Assembly (NCBI GenBank): GCA_016181305.1
Contig: JACOZN010000005.1
Span: 1-64,000, forward strand
DNA from: Candidatus Woesearchaeota archaeon
GTDB lineage: Archaea > Nanobdellota > Nanobdellia > Woesearchaeales > GW2011-AR4
Direction of reading: 5' to 3'
Length of the DNA stretch: 64,000 nucleotides
Positions 16,529-24,570 of this stretch are shown in pieces. Positions within the stretch are counted from its first letter, which is position 1. Each line of letters begins with the position of its first letter. The translations under genes were made by a program, and so were the position numbers. The notes under the pieces are model-generated. The model was not told the DNA's origin and did no database searches. It worked only from the letters and a program-made list of their open reading frames with translations.

Positions 16529-16590
16529 ATGGTGTCAAAAGCAGATTCAATATAATTTCGAAATAATATTAGCGAACCGCTAATTAAAAC

Positions 16591-17871
16591 ATGGCTAGAA
16601 AGAAAAAAGATGAGCAGCAGCAAGAGTTGCAGGAAGAAGTTAAGGCGCAGCCAGCCCTTAATATAGGCATGGTTGGGCATGTTGACCACGGAAAAACAAC
16701 CCTTCTTGAGCGGTTAAGCGGCAAATGGACAGACACTCATTCTGAAGAGCTTAAGCGCGGCATCACTATACGGCTGGGATACGCTGATGTCATATTCAGG
16801 AAATGCGAGAAATGTGAAGGCGCAAGAGCCTACACTACAAAGGAAAAATGCCCTGTTGACGGCTCTGAAACAATCCCATTGAGAAAAGTCAGCTTTGTTG
16901 ATGCTCCTGGGCACGAGTCATTGATGGCGACAATGCTTTCGGGCGCGACTATAATGGACGGCGCCTTGCTTCTCGTCGCTGCAAACGAGGAATGCCCGCA
17001 GCCCCAGACAAGGGAGCATTTGATGGCGCTTCAGATTATAGGAGTCAAGCACGTCATTATCATACAGAACAAAGTTGATTTGGCAAGCGGGGAGCAGGCA
17101 CTTGAAAATTACAGGCAAATAAAGGAATTTTTGAAGGGGACTGATTTTGAAAATGCGCCCGTAGTTCCGATTTCAGCCCAGCACAGGGTTGGGCTTGGCT
17201 ACCTTATAAAGGCGATTGAGGAGAGTATCCCTACGCCTGCAAGGGACTCAGGCAAGGAACCCATAATGCTTGTTGCAAGAAGCTTTGACATAAACAAGCC
17301 CGGAATAACCCATGGCAAGATGGTTGGAGGGGTTCTTGGAGGAAGCCTGAAGCAGGGCACATTAAAAGTGAATGATATGGTGGAGATAAGGCCAGGACGC
17401 ACTTTAGTCGAGAAAAACCAGCAGGTGTGGAAGCCGCTGGCGACGAGGATAGTAAGCCTCAATTCTGGCGGCATAAATTTAGAGGAAGTCGGGCCGGGCG
17501 GCTCAGTCGGGGTGCTTACTTCCCTTGACCCCTCGATTGTGAAGTCAGACCAGCTGACAGGCTCTGTGGTCGGCTTGCCAGGAAAACTTCCAAAAGTATG
17601 GAATGAACTGATTTTGGATGTTCATTTATTGCAGAGGGTTGTTGGCACAAAAGAGGGTTTAAGCGTCGAGCCCATCAAGATGTCAGAGTCCCTTATGCTT
17701 AACGTAAACTCAGCTGCTACCGTCGGCATTGTAATAGAGCTGAAAAAGAATAAGATAAAATGCAGGCTGAAATTGCCTGTTTGCGCCGATGCAGGGCAAA
17801 GGGTTACAATTTCCAGAAGGATTGGCAACAGGTTCAGGCTGATTGGTTACGGGGAGATTGTGGAGAAGTAA
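16591..17871 (+). CDS. eif2g: Translation initiation factor aIF2, gamma subunit
   Basis: The 426-residue GTPase has GHVDHGKTT (P-loop), DAPGHE (G3) and NKVD (G4), and the zinc knuckle CEKC...KEKCP that separates aIF2 gamma from EF1A. Domains II and III follow (LVARSFDINKPG, GGVLGG, SVGVLTSLDPS). It brings initiator Met-tRNA to the small subunit together with the alpha and beta subunits, which are not in the window. An N-terminal KKKDEQQQELQEE tail is an addition. It is downstream of rps6e on the same strand. Confidence 0.97.
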   Translation: MARKKKDEQQQELQEEVKAQPALNIGMVGHVDHGKTTLLERLSGKWTDTHSEELKRGITIRLGYADVIFRKCEKCEGARAYTTKEKCPVDGSETIPLRKVSFVDAPGHESLMATMLSGATIMDGALLLVAANEECPQPQTREHLMALQIIGVKHVIIIQNKVDLASGEQALENYRQIKEFLKGTDFENAPVVPISAQHRVGLGYLIKAIEESIPTPARDSGKEPIMLVARSFDINKPGITHGKMVGGVLGGSLKQGTLKVNDMVEIRPGRTLVEKNQQVWKPLATRIVSLNSGGINLEEVGPGGSVGVLTSLDPSIVKSDQLTGSVVGLPGKLPKVWNELILDVHLLQRVVGTKEGLSVEPIKMSESLMLNVNSAATVGIVIELKKNKIKCRLKLPVCADAGQRVTISRRIGNRFRLIGYGEIVEK

Positions 17872-17876
17872 AAAGC

Positions 17877-18809
17877 TTAATATTTAATTTTAATTTCTGC
17901 TAAACCCAAAACATTTTGTTGTTCGTTTTGATTAAAAATAAGATGTCTTACTTGTATTAAGCTTCCACCATTTTCTTGTGGGAGTTCAATTGTCGCAACT
18001 CTTTGAACTTCTCCTTTGTCTTTTGCAATGACTCCAAACATTTTTTCCATGCTAATTCCCACCTGTCCAAGTGCTTTCATAATCCCATCATCAATTCTTA
18101 CTCCCAAATAAAATGTTCCTTCATTCTTAAGAATTCTAGGTAATTCATAAACCAATTTCTTAGAAAGTTCCGCCGAAGAATTCGTTTCGTATGATGTCCT
18201 TTCTTCGTCCAGAAAATGAGTGCCCTTAAATACGTCATAACTTCCCCATAGCATGAAAGTAACTATATCTGCTTTTGTTTCGCCCTCTGCAAGCATTTTC
18301 TCGGTTATATGCAGTTTTGTAATGTCATCTAAAAGAAGGGTGTAACCTCTTCTCAAATGTGCTGGTAGTGGTTTAAGCTCAAACCCAATTTTACTGTTAA
18401 ATTCAAGTGTAGAGTCAGAGTACCTATCTACTTGCCATTTGGCTTTAAGTTTATCTTCAGCTAACTGCAAACAATAACCATTTAAATCAACCCCAACTGC
18501 TGGAGTTTTACTCCATTGTGTAAGAAAATTTCCCGTTCCACATCCCAAATCAATTAAAAGACCATCTTTTTCACCTATGAATTCTGAAATCTTCCTGTAA
18601 ACTCCACTATCTCTGTGCAAATTGGATATTCTTTCCCACTCATAAGCATAATTTCTTGTCTTGTCATCCAATGTTTTGGCAACATTTCTTACAGCAGTCG
18701 TTGGACTTTCTTTAAAATGATGCCTAATGGTTCGTCTAGCATTTGCATCTGCGATAGATTCAAGGGCAGATCCCCTCCATTTTCTAAAGTATGTTTCTGA
18801 AAAAGGCAT
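17877..18809 (-). CDS. Class I SAM-dependent methyltransferase, unknown substrate
   Basis: The 310-residue protein has LIDLGCGTGNFLTQW (motif I, SAM binding) at about 107-121 and VGVDLNG (motif II). The N-terminal 90 residues are helical and include RRTIRHHFKESPTT, perhaps a substrate cap. Codon use is more AT-rich than in the ribosomal genes beside it. A TTTATAAA box at about 18833-18840 predicts a leaderless message from ATG 18809. The substrate cannot be told. It converges with the aIF2 gamma gene (5 bp apart). Confidence 0.75.
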   Translation of the reverse strand: MPFSETYFRKWRGSALESIADANARRTIRHHFKESPTTAVRNVAKTLDDKTRNYAYEWERISNLHRDSGVYRKISEFIGEKDGLLIDLGCGTGNFLTQWSKTPAVGVDLNGYCLQLAEDKLKAKWQVDRYSDSTLEFNSKIGFELKPLPAHLRRGYTLLLDDITKLHITEKMLAEGETKADIVTFMLWGSYDVFKGTHFLDEERTSYETNSSAELSKKLVYELPRILKNEGTFYLGVRIDDGIMKALGQVGISMEKMFGVIAKDKGEVQRVATIELPQENGGSLIQVRHLIFNQNEQQNVLGLAEIKIKY

Positions 18810-18884
18810 AAAACTTTGGCTAAAAATATACTTTATAAACCTTTTTCTTTTTAACCACTTTAAAGTAGCAAAAACCGAAAGGTT

Positions 18885-18892
18885 TAAATACT
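18885..18892 (+). promoter_or_regulatory. BRE/TATA promoter of the 109-residue secreted protein gene
   Basis: ACCGAAAGG-TTTAAATA ends 22 nt before ATG 18914. The CCGAAAG element before the TATA box recurs at 1383 and 14032, a purine-rich BRE of the type known from other archaea. Confidence 0.6.
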
Positions 18893-18913
18893 AGTTCTTT
18901 CTCTGTATATGGC

Positions 18914-19243
18914 ATGAGGGGGTTGGTTATATTTGTGTCAGTACTTGTATTTATGGCTTCTTTTGGCTTTTTAGCTTCAGCTATCTACAGCGATAAAGCT
19001 GTAACTAGCATGGAAAACAGCCCAAAGCAGGAAGCAAAACAACTGGAATTCAGCACTTACACTACCGCTGTCTGTGAAAAGGGCAAAGATGTTGTTAAAT
19101 GCAGGGACGAGTTCTTTGTAAACTGCAACGGCACAGTCTCAAAAGCGATTGATGTTGCTGAATGCGAGGGCATAAAAGTCGAGATTCCGAAAGCGCTTGG
19201 GTTTGCGACTTTCGGAAGTGATTGGAAGGATCCGAGGAATTGA
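18914..19243 (+). CDS. Small secreted or membrane-anchored protein of unknown function
   Basis: The 109-residue protein starts with a hydrophobic segment (about 3-24) that could be a signal peptide or anchor, followed by a small exterior domain with four Cys (VCEKG, VKCRDEF, VNCNG, AECEG), probably two disulfides. No family is recognised. Its stop is 2 bp before the next gene start, so the two are co-transcribed. Confidence 0.55.
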   Translation: MRGLVIFVSVLVFMASFGFLASAIYSDKAVTSMENSPKQEAKQLEFSTYTTAVCEKGKDVVKCRDEFFVNCNGTVSKAIDVAECEGIKVEIPKALGFATFGSDWKDPRN

Positions 19244-19245
19244 AA

Positions 19246-19692
19246 ATGGGGTTAGAACAAATAGTGGAAAAATTAAAGGTAATAGGGGTTTTCCCTAAAA
19301 CTGTGAATGAAAGTGCAGAAATCTTTAGAGATTGTGCTAAACCAGAAGCAATTGCAGGAGAAGTGGGCAGACGTCATTATTCATGTGGAGAAGAGCAATT
19401 TATTTATTTTCACTTAGGAGCTTTATTTAGATATGATTCACAATTTAAATCAAAATTCTTGGCAGACGCAAGACAAGAACTCGGCAATCTTGGAATACTC
19501 CCAGAAAATATTGATGAATATTTTCAAAGCGGGGCAGATCCTGGACTTGTGTTTATGTCAAGCCATGAACAAGAATATGGTTTAAGCGAAGTTAGATATC
19601 CTAGAGATGTTATGTTGAATTTTTCTAAACGAGCTGACCAATTTGCCCTTGACAAGTTGAGGGAATGGTTGGGCGTTAAAGAAAAAACCTAG
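19246..19692 (+). CDS. Hypothetical cytosolic protein
   Basis: ATG 19246 gives a 148-residue, mostly helical, acidic protein that begins MGLEQIVEKLKVIG and includes RRHYSCGEEQFIYFHLGALFRYD in its middle. A longer frame from TTG 19222 would overlap the preceding gene and is less likely. No domain is recognised. It is convergent with apt. The composition is more AT-rich than its neighbours, similar to other hypothetical genes in the window. Confidence 0.5.
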   Translation: MGLEQIVEKLKVIGVFPKTVNESAEIFRDCAKPEAIAGEVGRRHYSCGEEQFIYFHLGALFRYDSQFKSKFLADARQELGNLGILPENIDEYFQSGADPGLVFMSSHEQEYGLSEVRYPRDVMLNFSKRADQFALDKLREWLGVKEKT

Positions 19693-19719
19693 TTAAGATT
19701 CTTATAAACTAATCTAATT

Positions 19720-20244
19720 TCATTCCCCCTCCAAATCAACCAAAGTAATCACTTTATACTTTTCTTCGAGCTTTTTCATCCCGCCCAGGTCAGGCAGCCC
19801 GATTATGAAGGCGCACTCGACAACTTTGCCGCCTAGGCATTCAATTAGCTTGCATGCAGCCAAAGCGGTTCCTCCGGTTGCAATCAAATCATCAACAAGC
19901 AGAACCCTCGAGCCTTTTGGTATTGCATCAACATGGACTTCAACAACTGCCCTTCCATACTCCAATTCATAACTTTCCTTTTCTGTCTTTGCAGGGAGCT
20001 TGCCTTCCTTCCTTATTGGCACAAATCCCTTATGAAGCCTGTGGGCAATAGCGCCTCCAATAATAAACCCCCTGCTTTCAATTCCAGCGACCAAGTCAAT
20101 GTGGTAGTTTTTGTATCTTTCACAGAGCCTGTCAATTACATAGTTAAAGGCTTTCGCGTCTTTCAGCAATGTTGTAATGTCCCTGAACATTACTCCCTGC
20201 TTTGGCCAATTTGGGATTGTACGAATGGATGATTTTAGGTCCAT
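19720..20244 (-). CDS. apt: Adenine phosphoribosyltransferase
   Basis: The 174-residue protein has the PRPP-binding motif VLLVDDLIATGGTALAA and the Apt marks FRDITTLLKD, GIESRGFIIG and RKEGKLPAKT. It makes AMP from adenine and PRPP. The length is normal for bacterial-type Apt. It is divergent from the mtnA-like gene, 88 bp apart, and about 5.5 kb from mtnP. That context suggests it recycles the adenine released from methylthioadenosine. Confidence 0.95.
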   Translation of the reverse strand: MDLKSSIRTIPNWPKQGVMFRDITTLLKDAKAFNYVIDRLCERYKNYHIDLVAGIESRGFIIGGAIAHRLHKGFVPIRKEGKLPAKTEKESYELEYGRAVVEVHVDAIPKGSRVLLVDDLIATGGTALAACKLIECLGGKVVECAFIIGLPDLGGMKKLEEKYKVITLVDLEGE

Positions 20245-20302
20245 AATAAAATGGTTTTTTAGGGGGTATTTATAGTTTTTTGATTTTTGATTATGAATAA
20301 AC

Positions 20303-20310
20303 TTTTAAAT
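20303..20310 (+). promoter_or_regulatory. TATA box of the mtnA-like gene
   Basis: ACTTTTAAATAAT holds TTTTAAAT, ending 22 nt before ATG 20333, again predicting a leaderless message. Confidence 0.55.
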
Positions 20311-20332
20311 AATATTAGATTACTATGCTCTA

Positions 20333-21464
20333 ATGCTCGTCAACAGCCAAAACTATCGCACTGTATGGATGCAGGATTCTTCTGTTTACTTGATAAACCA
20401 GCAGTTATTGCCGCATAAATTCGAGATTTATCAGGCAAAAAATCATCTTGAAACAGCCGATGCAATCAAGACAATGATTGTGAGGGGAGCGCCTGCGATC
20501 GGCGCAACAGGGGCTTTTGGGGGGAGCGCCTGCGATCGGCGCAACAGGGGCTTTTGGGGTTGCGCAGGCTGCTTTGGAATTTACAGGCAAAGATTTTGAA
20601 AATTTTAAAATTCATCTGAGGAAGGCTGAACAAGTCCTGAAATCAACAAGGCCGACTGCCAATGACTTATTTTTTGGAATTGATTTCGTAATGAAAAAAG
20701 CCCTTGACAATTTTGACGCCGATATTGCAAAAAAATATGCGCTAAAAGCCGCGAATGAATACGCTGACTGGAGCGCTGAAATGTGCAGGCAGATAGGAGA
20801 GCACGGAAATAATCTAATAAAAAATAACCAGAACATTTTAACACACTGCAATGCAGGCGCCTTGGCCTGCGTTGATTTCGGCACTGCATTGTCACCTATA
20901 AGAATAGCCCATTACAGCAAAAAAAATATTTTTGTTTATGTAGATGAAACACGCCCAAGAAACCAGGGAGCTTCTTTGACAGCATGGGAGCTTGCTCAGG
21001 AAAAGATAAATCATGCGATAATAGCTGACAACGCTGCAGGGCATTTCATGAAGCGTGGTAAAATTGACATGGTTATCGTGGGCGCTGACAGGATTGCGAT
21101 GAACGGCGATGTGGCAAACAAGATAGGCACTTATGAAAAGGCTGTTTTGGCAAAAGAAAACAATGTTACATTTTATGTTGCAGCGCCGTCATCAACTTTT
21201 GACATAAGCGCAAAAACCGGAGAGGATATCCCAATAGAGGAAAGGAGTGAAGATGAGATTCTGTACATGCATGGAATGGACGAAAAAGGCAATATAAATA
21301 AATTTAGAATATCACCTAAGGAAAGCACTGCAAAAAACCCTGCCTTTGATGTGACGCCGGCAAAATATATTACTGGAATAATAACTGAAAGGGGAGTTAT
21401 AAAGCCGACAAAAGAGGAAATTGAGAGGTTTGTCGGGGGTAAAATAATTCAACAACCTTTATAA
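20333..21464 (+). pseudogene. mtnA: S-methyl-5-thioribose-1-phosphate isomerase family protein, interrupted by a 37-bp tandem duplication
   Basis: MtnA converts methylthioribose-1-phosphate to methylthioribulose-1-phosphate. The first frame ends in the motif VRGAPAIGATGAFG; the second continues with VAQAALEFTGK. Between them 37 bp (20484-20520) are repeated exactly at 20521-20557, shifting the frame by one. Removing one copy restores an uninterrupted protein of about 364 residues. Catalytic Cys is in THCNAGALA and Asp in VGADRIAMNGD, with GTYEKAVLAK and DIPIEER also present, all typical of the MtnA/eIF2B-like isomerase family. Ribose-1,5-bisphosphate isomerase is a relative, but the N-terminal motif favours MtnA. 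The duplication could be an assembly artefact. Confidence 0.85.
20484..20557 (+). repeat. Perfect 37-bp tandem duplication inside mtnA
   Basis: Two adjacent identical 37-bp copies (20484-20520 and 20521-20557) each code for the conserved GAPAIGATGAF segment. Because 37 is not a multiple of three, the copy shifts the reading frame. No divergence between the copies means that it is very recent or not real. Confidence 0.95.
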
Positions 21465-21479
21465 ACAATAGTTGTTTAT
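21461..21479. promoter_or_regulatory. Perfect 19-bp palindrome at the aldolase promoter
   Basis: ATAAACAA-TAG-TTGTTTAT is a perfect inverted repeat with 8-bp arms. It overlaps the TATA box (CTTTATAAAC, 21458-21467) of the aldolase gene whose ATG is at 21496, and ends of mtnA. The position is that of a repressor operator. Confidence 0.5.
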
Positions 21480-21495
21480 CTAACATTGAAATAAA

Positions 21496-22305
21496 ATGGA
21501 TTGGGGGATGAAGAACAGGCTGGCGAGGATTTTCAATCAAAAGAGCGGCAGGACTGTGATGCTTGCTGTTGACCACGGCTATTTTCAGGGCCCTACAACC
21601 GGATTAAAAAAGCCAAGGGAGACAATAACCCCTTTGCTGCCTTACTCTGACTGCTTGTTTGTTACAAGGGGAGTTTTGAGAAATTGCATTGCTCCTGCAA
21701 CAGGCACGCCAATATTTTTGAGGGTTTCCGGAGGCCCAAGCGTTCTGGGAGAGCTTTCAAACGAGGACATAACAACATCTATGAAAGAGGCGTTAAGGCT
21801 GAATGCAGCTGGAGTCGGGATTTCTATTTTTGTAGGAGAAAAAAACGAGGACAGGACTATATCAAACCTTGGCAGGCTGGTGAATGAGGCAGAGGAATAC
21901 GGAATGCCTGTGCTTGCAATAACAGCAGTTGGCAAGGAGATGGCAAGAGATGCAAGATATCTTGGACTGGCGTGCAGGATTGCTGCAGAGATTGGAGCGC
22001 ATATGGTTAAGACCTATTATTGCGAGGAAGACTTTGAAAAGGTCGTTGAAGGCTGCCCTGTGCCGATTGTAATTGCAGGCGGAAAGAAGATTCCTGAAAA
22101 AGATGCCTTGCAGATGGCTTATAATGCAATAAGCAAAGGCGCTGCAGGAGTTGACATGGGCAGGAATATTTTCCAATCAGAAAACCCGGTTGCAATGATG
22201 CAGGCAGTGAGGGCTGTTGTCCATGATAATTATTCTGCTGATGAGGCTTTTGAAATGTTTAACAAATTGAAAGGGCAGAAAGTTGTTTCTAGTGTTGTGG
22301 AATAG
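21496..22305 (+). CDS. Class I aldolase of the DhnA/LsrF family
   Basis: The 269-residue protein closely follows bacterial LsrF: GRTVMLAVDHGYFQGPTTGL at about 18-37, LRVSGGPSVLGELSNE, and VGKEMARDARYLGLACRIA. The Schiff-base Lys lies in MVKTYY and the phosphate-binding part in VIAGGKKIPE and GVDMGRNIFQSE. LsrF acts as a thiolase on a phosphorylated pentanedione; other family members cleave or form ketose phosphates. With mtnA 31 bp upstream on the same strand, cleavage of methylthioribulose-1-phosphate is an attractive role, but fructose-1,6-bisphosphate aldolase or DKFP/ADH-synthase-like activity is also possible. The reaction is inferred; the fold is sure. Confidence 0.85.
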   Translation: MDWGMKNRLARIFNQKSGRTVMLAVDHGYFQGPTTGLKKPRETITPLLPYSDCLFVTRGVLRNCIAPATGTPIFLRVSGGPSVLGELSNEDITTSMKEALRLNAAGVGISIFVGEKNEDRTISNLGRLVNEAEEYGMPVLAITAVGKEMARDARYLGLACRIAAEIGAHMVKTYYCEEDFEKVVEGCPVPIVIAGGKKIPEKDALQMAYNAISKGAAGVDMGRNIFQSENPVAMMQAVRAVVHDNYSADEAFEMFNKLKGQKVVSSVVE

Positions 22306-22342
22306 AAAGTTATTTATACAGGTATTTTGAAGAATAACTTTT

Positions 22343-22912
22343 GTGCTAAAAAACAAGAAAGCGGCATCATTCGGGACAATTGTCGCCATTTTTGGCTCTG
22401 TACTTATTGCTCTTGGCGTTGCCTGGCTTATTGCGCAAAATTGGCACCAGATGCCTGCACCGCTCAAAATTTTCATTCTTCTTGCGGCGACAAGCGGGGC
22501 TTACACAGCGGGCACGATACTTAGAGTTCGCGATTATCACGGCATTGGAAAGGCACTGCTTGTCCTGGGCGCATTGCTTTACACCCTAAGCATTTTTTTG
22601 ATTGCGCAGATATACTCAACCAAAGTAACTTTTCAGGGGCAGGCTTGGCTATGGCTATTGGCTTGGGCTGGGATTTTTGCTGCTTCATATGGATTCCAGT
22701 CTTCGGCAAGCTATGTTGTTGCAGTAATCGAATACGGCATATGGGTTATTATCCAGACTTTCGCATTTTTTGAATCGGCAGGTTTATTTTCTGGAGGTGG
22801 TTATGGGCATGCTGTTCTTGCATCATTTTTCATGGTTTCTGGAATTGCCTTAGCGCTAACAACCGGCTCAGCCTTATACCTTAAATGGAGGGAATCAAAA
22901 TCGCCTGGCTAG
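22343..22912 (+). CDS. DUF2157 membrane protein
   Basis: The 189-residue protein (GTG start) has six hydrophobic helices and the DUF2157 pattern: LIALGVAWLIAQNWHQMP, then LLAATSGAYTAGT, then GKALLVLGALLYTLSIFLIA. The function of this family is unknown. The end overlaps the next gene by 28 bp, and a third gene with the GDYXXLXY-type motif follows. DUF2157 proteins in bacteria are commonly linked with a DUF4401-like protein and a GDYXXLXY protein, and this trio matches that order. Confidence 0.8.
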   Translation: MLKNKKAASFGTIVAIFGSVLIALGVAWLIAQNWHQMPAPLKIFILLAATSGAYTAGTILRVRDYHGIGKALLVLGALLYTLSIFLIAQIYSTKVTFQGQAWLWLLAWAGIFAASYGFQSSASYVVAVIEYGIWVIIQTFAFFESAGLFSGGGYGHAVLASFFMVSGIALALTTGSALYLKWRESKSPG

Positions 22913-24018
22913 GATACTTTGGATACTTTGGAATATTCTTTTGGTTGATTTTTTTGATACCTGTAATAATAGTTGTGGCATGGTTTTTCTCTCGTAGGAA
23001 AACAACAAAAACATTTCAAGATGCATTATATACCATCTATGGACTCTTATCGTCAAATATAATCTTCTGGCTTGCGCTTATGCTCCTTAGAATTTCAAAA
23101 TTACAGCATGCAGTTTATGTTTTGCTTTTGGCAATGGTTGTAGTTGCAGTCATTGCTTACTATTTCCAATCATCTGGGAGCCTTATGCTGGCAATGTTAG
23201 AGCTTGTTACTTTAGTTATACTGCAATATGCAGCATTTATAGAAGCAAAAGAAGATTTTATCTCGCCGGGGTTCTTGGCATTTTACTTGCTCCTCGTAGG
23301 ACTTATTCTTTATGGCTTAAGCTTGGTGCACAGGGCTATGAAGCACAAGTTTGGCAGGGTATTTCAGGAATGGAGCGCTTTTTATTTGCTTTTATTTAGC
23401 TATATTCTTTCCTTTCAGATTTTGCTGCCTTACTTATGGCCAAGCGAGTCAAAATCCACAACAGGAGCTGTAGCAATGCTGTTCATAATGGCTGTGCTGG
23501 CTATTGCTTCCTTGGTCATTGGAGTGATGGGCTCGGTAAGCAACAAATCTGTTCAAAACAGGGAAATAGGCTTATTTGTTGTTTTTGTGGTATTGCTGTC
23601 TTTGCTCATATGGGCTACTAGTTTTGTTTCTGATTCGCAAGCAGATTATGGCTATTATGGAAGAGGTCCTTCTGTTTCTGGCCCGCTGCTTTATGTGTGG
23701 ATTTTCTCTAACACTATCTTTATAGGAATAATTCTTGCAATAATCGGCTATGGAACATGGCAGAAAATTCCTAAGATAATCAATTTAGGCATATTATTCT
23801 TTGCCGTTGACATTATTACAAGATATATTGGGTTTATAATGGACTATTGGGGTTACACAAGCCTTGCCATAATATTCATAAGCGGGGGGCTTATTTTGCT
23901 GGCAGGTGGATATGGAATAGAGAAATGGCGAAGGAGTTTAATAAGCAAGGCAAAATCGGGAACAATTCCACCATCTTCTAGGACTCCGCAATCAACTGCA
24001 AGATATACAAGAAAATGA
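22885..24018 (+). CDS. Polytopic membrane protein, DUF4401/DUF2157-related
   Basis: The 377-residue protein has about ten hydrophobic helices and no soluble domain beyond a basic C-terminal tail (SRTPQSTARYTRK). Position and topology fit the middle member of the DUF2157-DUF4401-GDYXXLXY set. It overlaps the DUF2157 gene by 28 bp and the following gene by 4 bp (ATGA), so the three are translated from one message. A role in transport or envelope sensing is only a guess. Confidence 0.7.
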   Translation: MEGIKIAWLGYFGYFGIFFWLIFLIPVIIVVAWFFSRRKTTKTFQDALYTIYGLLSSNIIFWLALMLLRISKLQHAVYVLLLAMVVVAVIAYYFQSSGSLMLAMLELVTLVILQYAAFIEAKEDFISPGFLAFYLLLVGLILYGLSLVHRAMKHKFGRVFQEWSAFYLLLFSYILSFQILLPYLWPSESKSTTGAVAMLFIMAVLAIASLVIGVMGSVSNKSVQNREIGLFVVFVVLLSLLIWATSFVSDSQADYGYYGRGPSVSGPLLYVWIFSNTIFIGIILAIIGYGTWQKIPKIINLGILFFAVDIITRYIGFIMDYWGYTSLAIIFISGGLILLAGGYGIEKWRRSLISKAKSGTIPPSSRTPQSTARYTRK

Positions 24019-24530
24019 ACCAGTATGCTCGCTTAATAATCGTTTTGGCAATACTTCTTGGTATATCGGGCACTTTTCTTCTTTATCTGGCATGGCCATC
24101 ACTTACTGGACAAACAATTGTTCTGGCTTTAAGGCCAGTTGATCCCTTTGACCCTTTCAGGGGGCAGTATATAACTCTTAATTATGAGATAAATGCTATT
24201 CCCTCTGTTGATGGCGCAAAGGAAAGCGATGCAGTTTATATCTCCTTGAAGGAAGATGAAAACAAAATTTGGAGGTACGAATCAGCATCTTTGGAAAAAC
24301 CGCAGCGAGGCATATTTATTAAAGGAACAATAAAATCAATTTATGGCGGCACAACGAGAGTTGAATATGGCATTGAGCAATTCTTCTTTGAAAGGCATGC
24401 GGAATTTCCCCAGCGCGATTTAACCGTCGAAGTGAAAGTAAGCAGTTCCGGGCAGGCAAGAATATCCCAATTGCTGCATGAAGGCAATCCAATTAACATA
24501 ACTTACAGAAAACCAAGCCTGACTTCTTAA
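24015..24530 (+). CDS. GDYXXLXY-motif membrane-anchored protein
   Basis: The 171-residue protein has an N-terminal helix (about 6-28) and then an exterior domain that opens with RPVDPFDPFRGQYITLNYEI, the motif for which this family is named (here with Gln in place of Asp). A beta-rich part with YGIEQFFFERH follows. It overlaps the upstream gene by 4 bp. The function is unknown; the conserved trio suggests one membrane complex. Confidence 0.8.
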   Translation: MNQYARLIIVLAILLGISGTFLLYLAWPSLTGQTIVLALRPVDPFDPFRGQYITLNYEINAIPSVDGAKESDAVYISLKEDENKIWRYESASLEKPQRGIFIKGTIKSIYGGTTRVEYGIEQFFFERHAEFPQRDLTVEVKVSSSGQARISQLLHEGNPINITYRKPSLTS

Positions 24531-24570
24531 TCACAAAACCTTTTTATAAGCATTAAATATTCTTTTCTTT

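Noticed and set aside
20484-20557. CRISPR-like repeat
   Set aside because: Only two copies without a spacer, inside a coding region. No CRISPR array or cas gene was seen in the window.
20333-20599. Treating the two mtnA frames as two separate genes
   Set aside because: They are halves of one conserved protein split by an exact 37-bp duplication.
22343-24018. DUF2157 gene and next membrane gene as one frameshifted gene
   Set aside because: Both parts have complete topologies, overlap by 28 bp, and match the known separate members of a gene trio.
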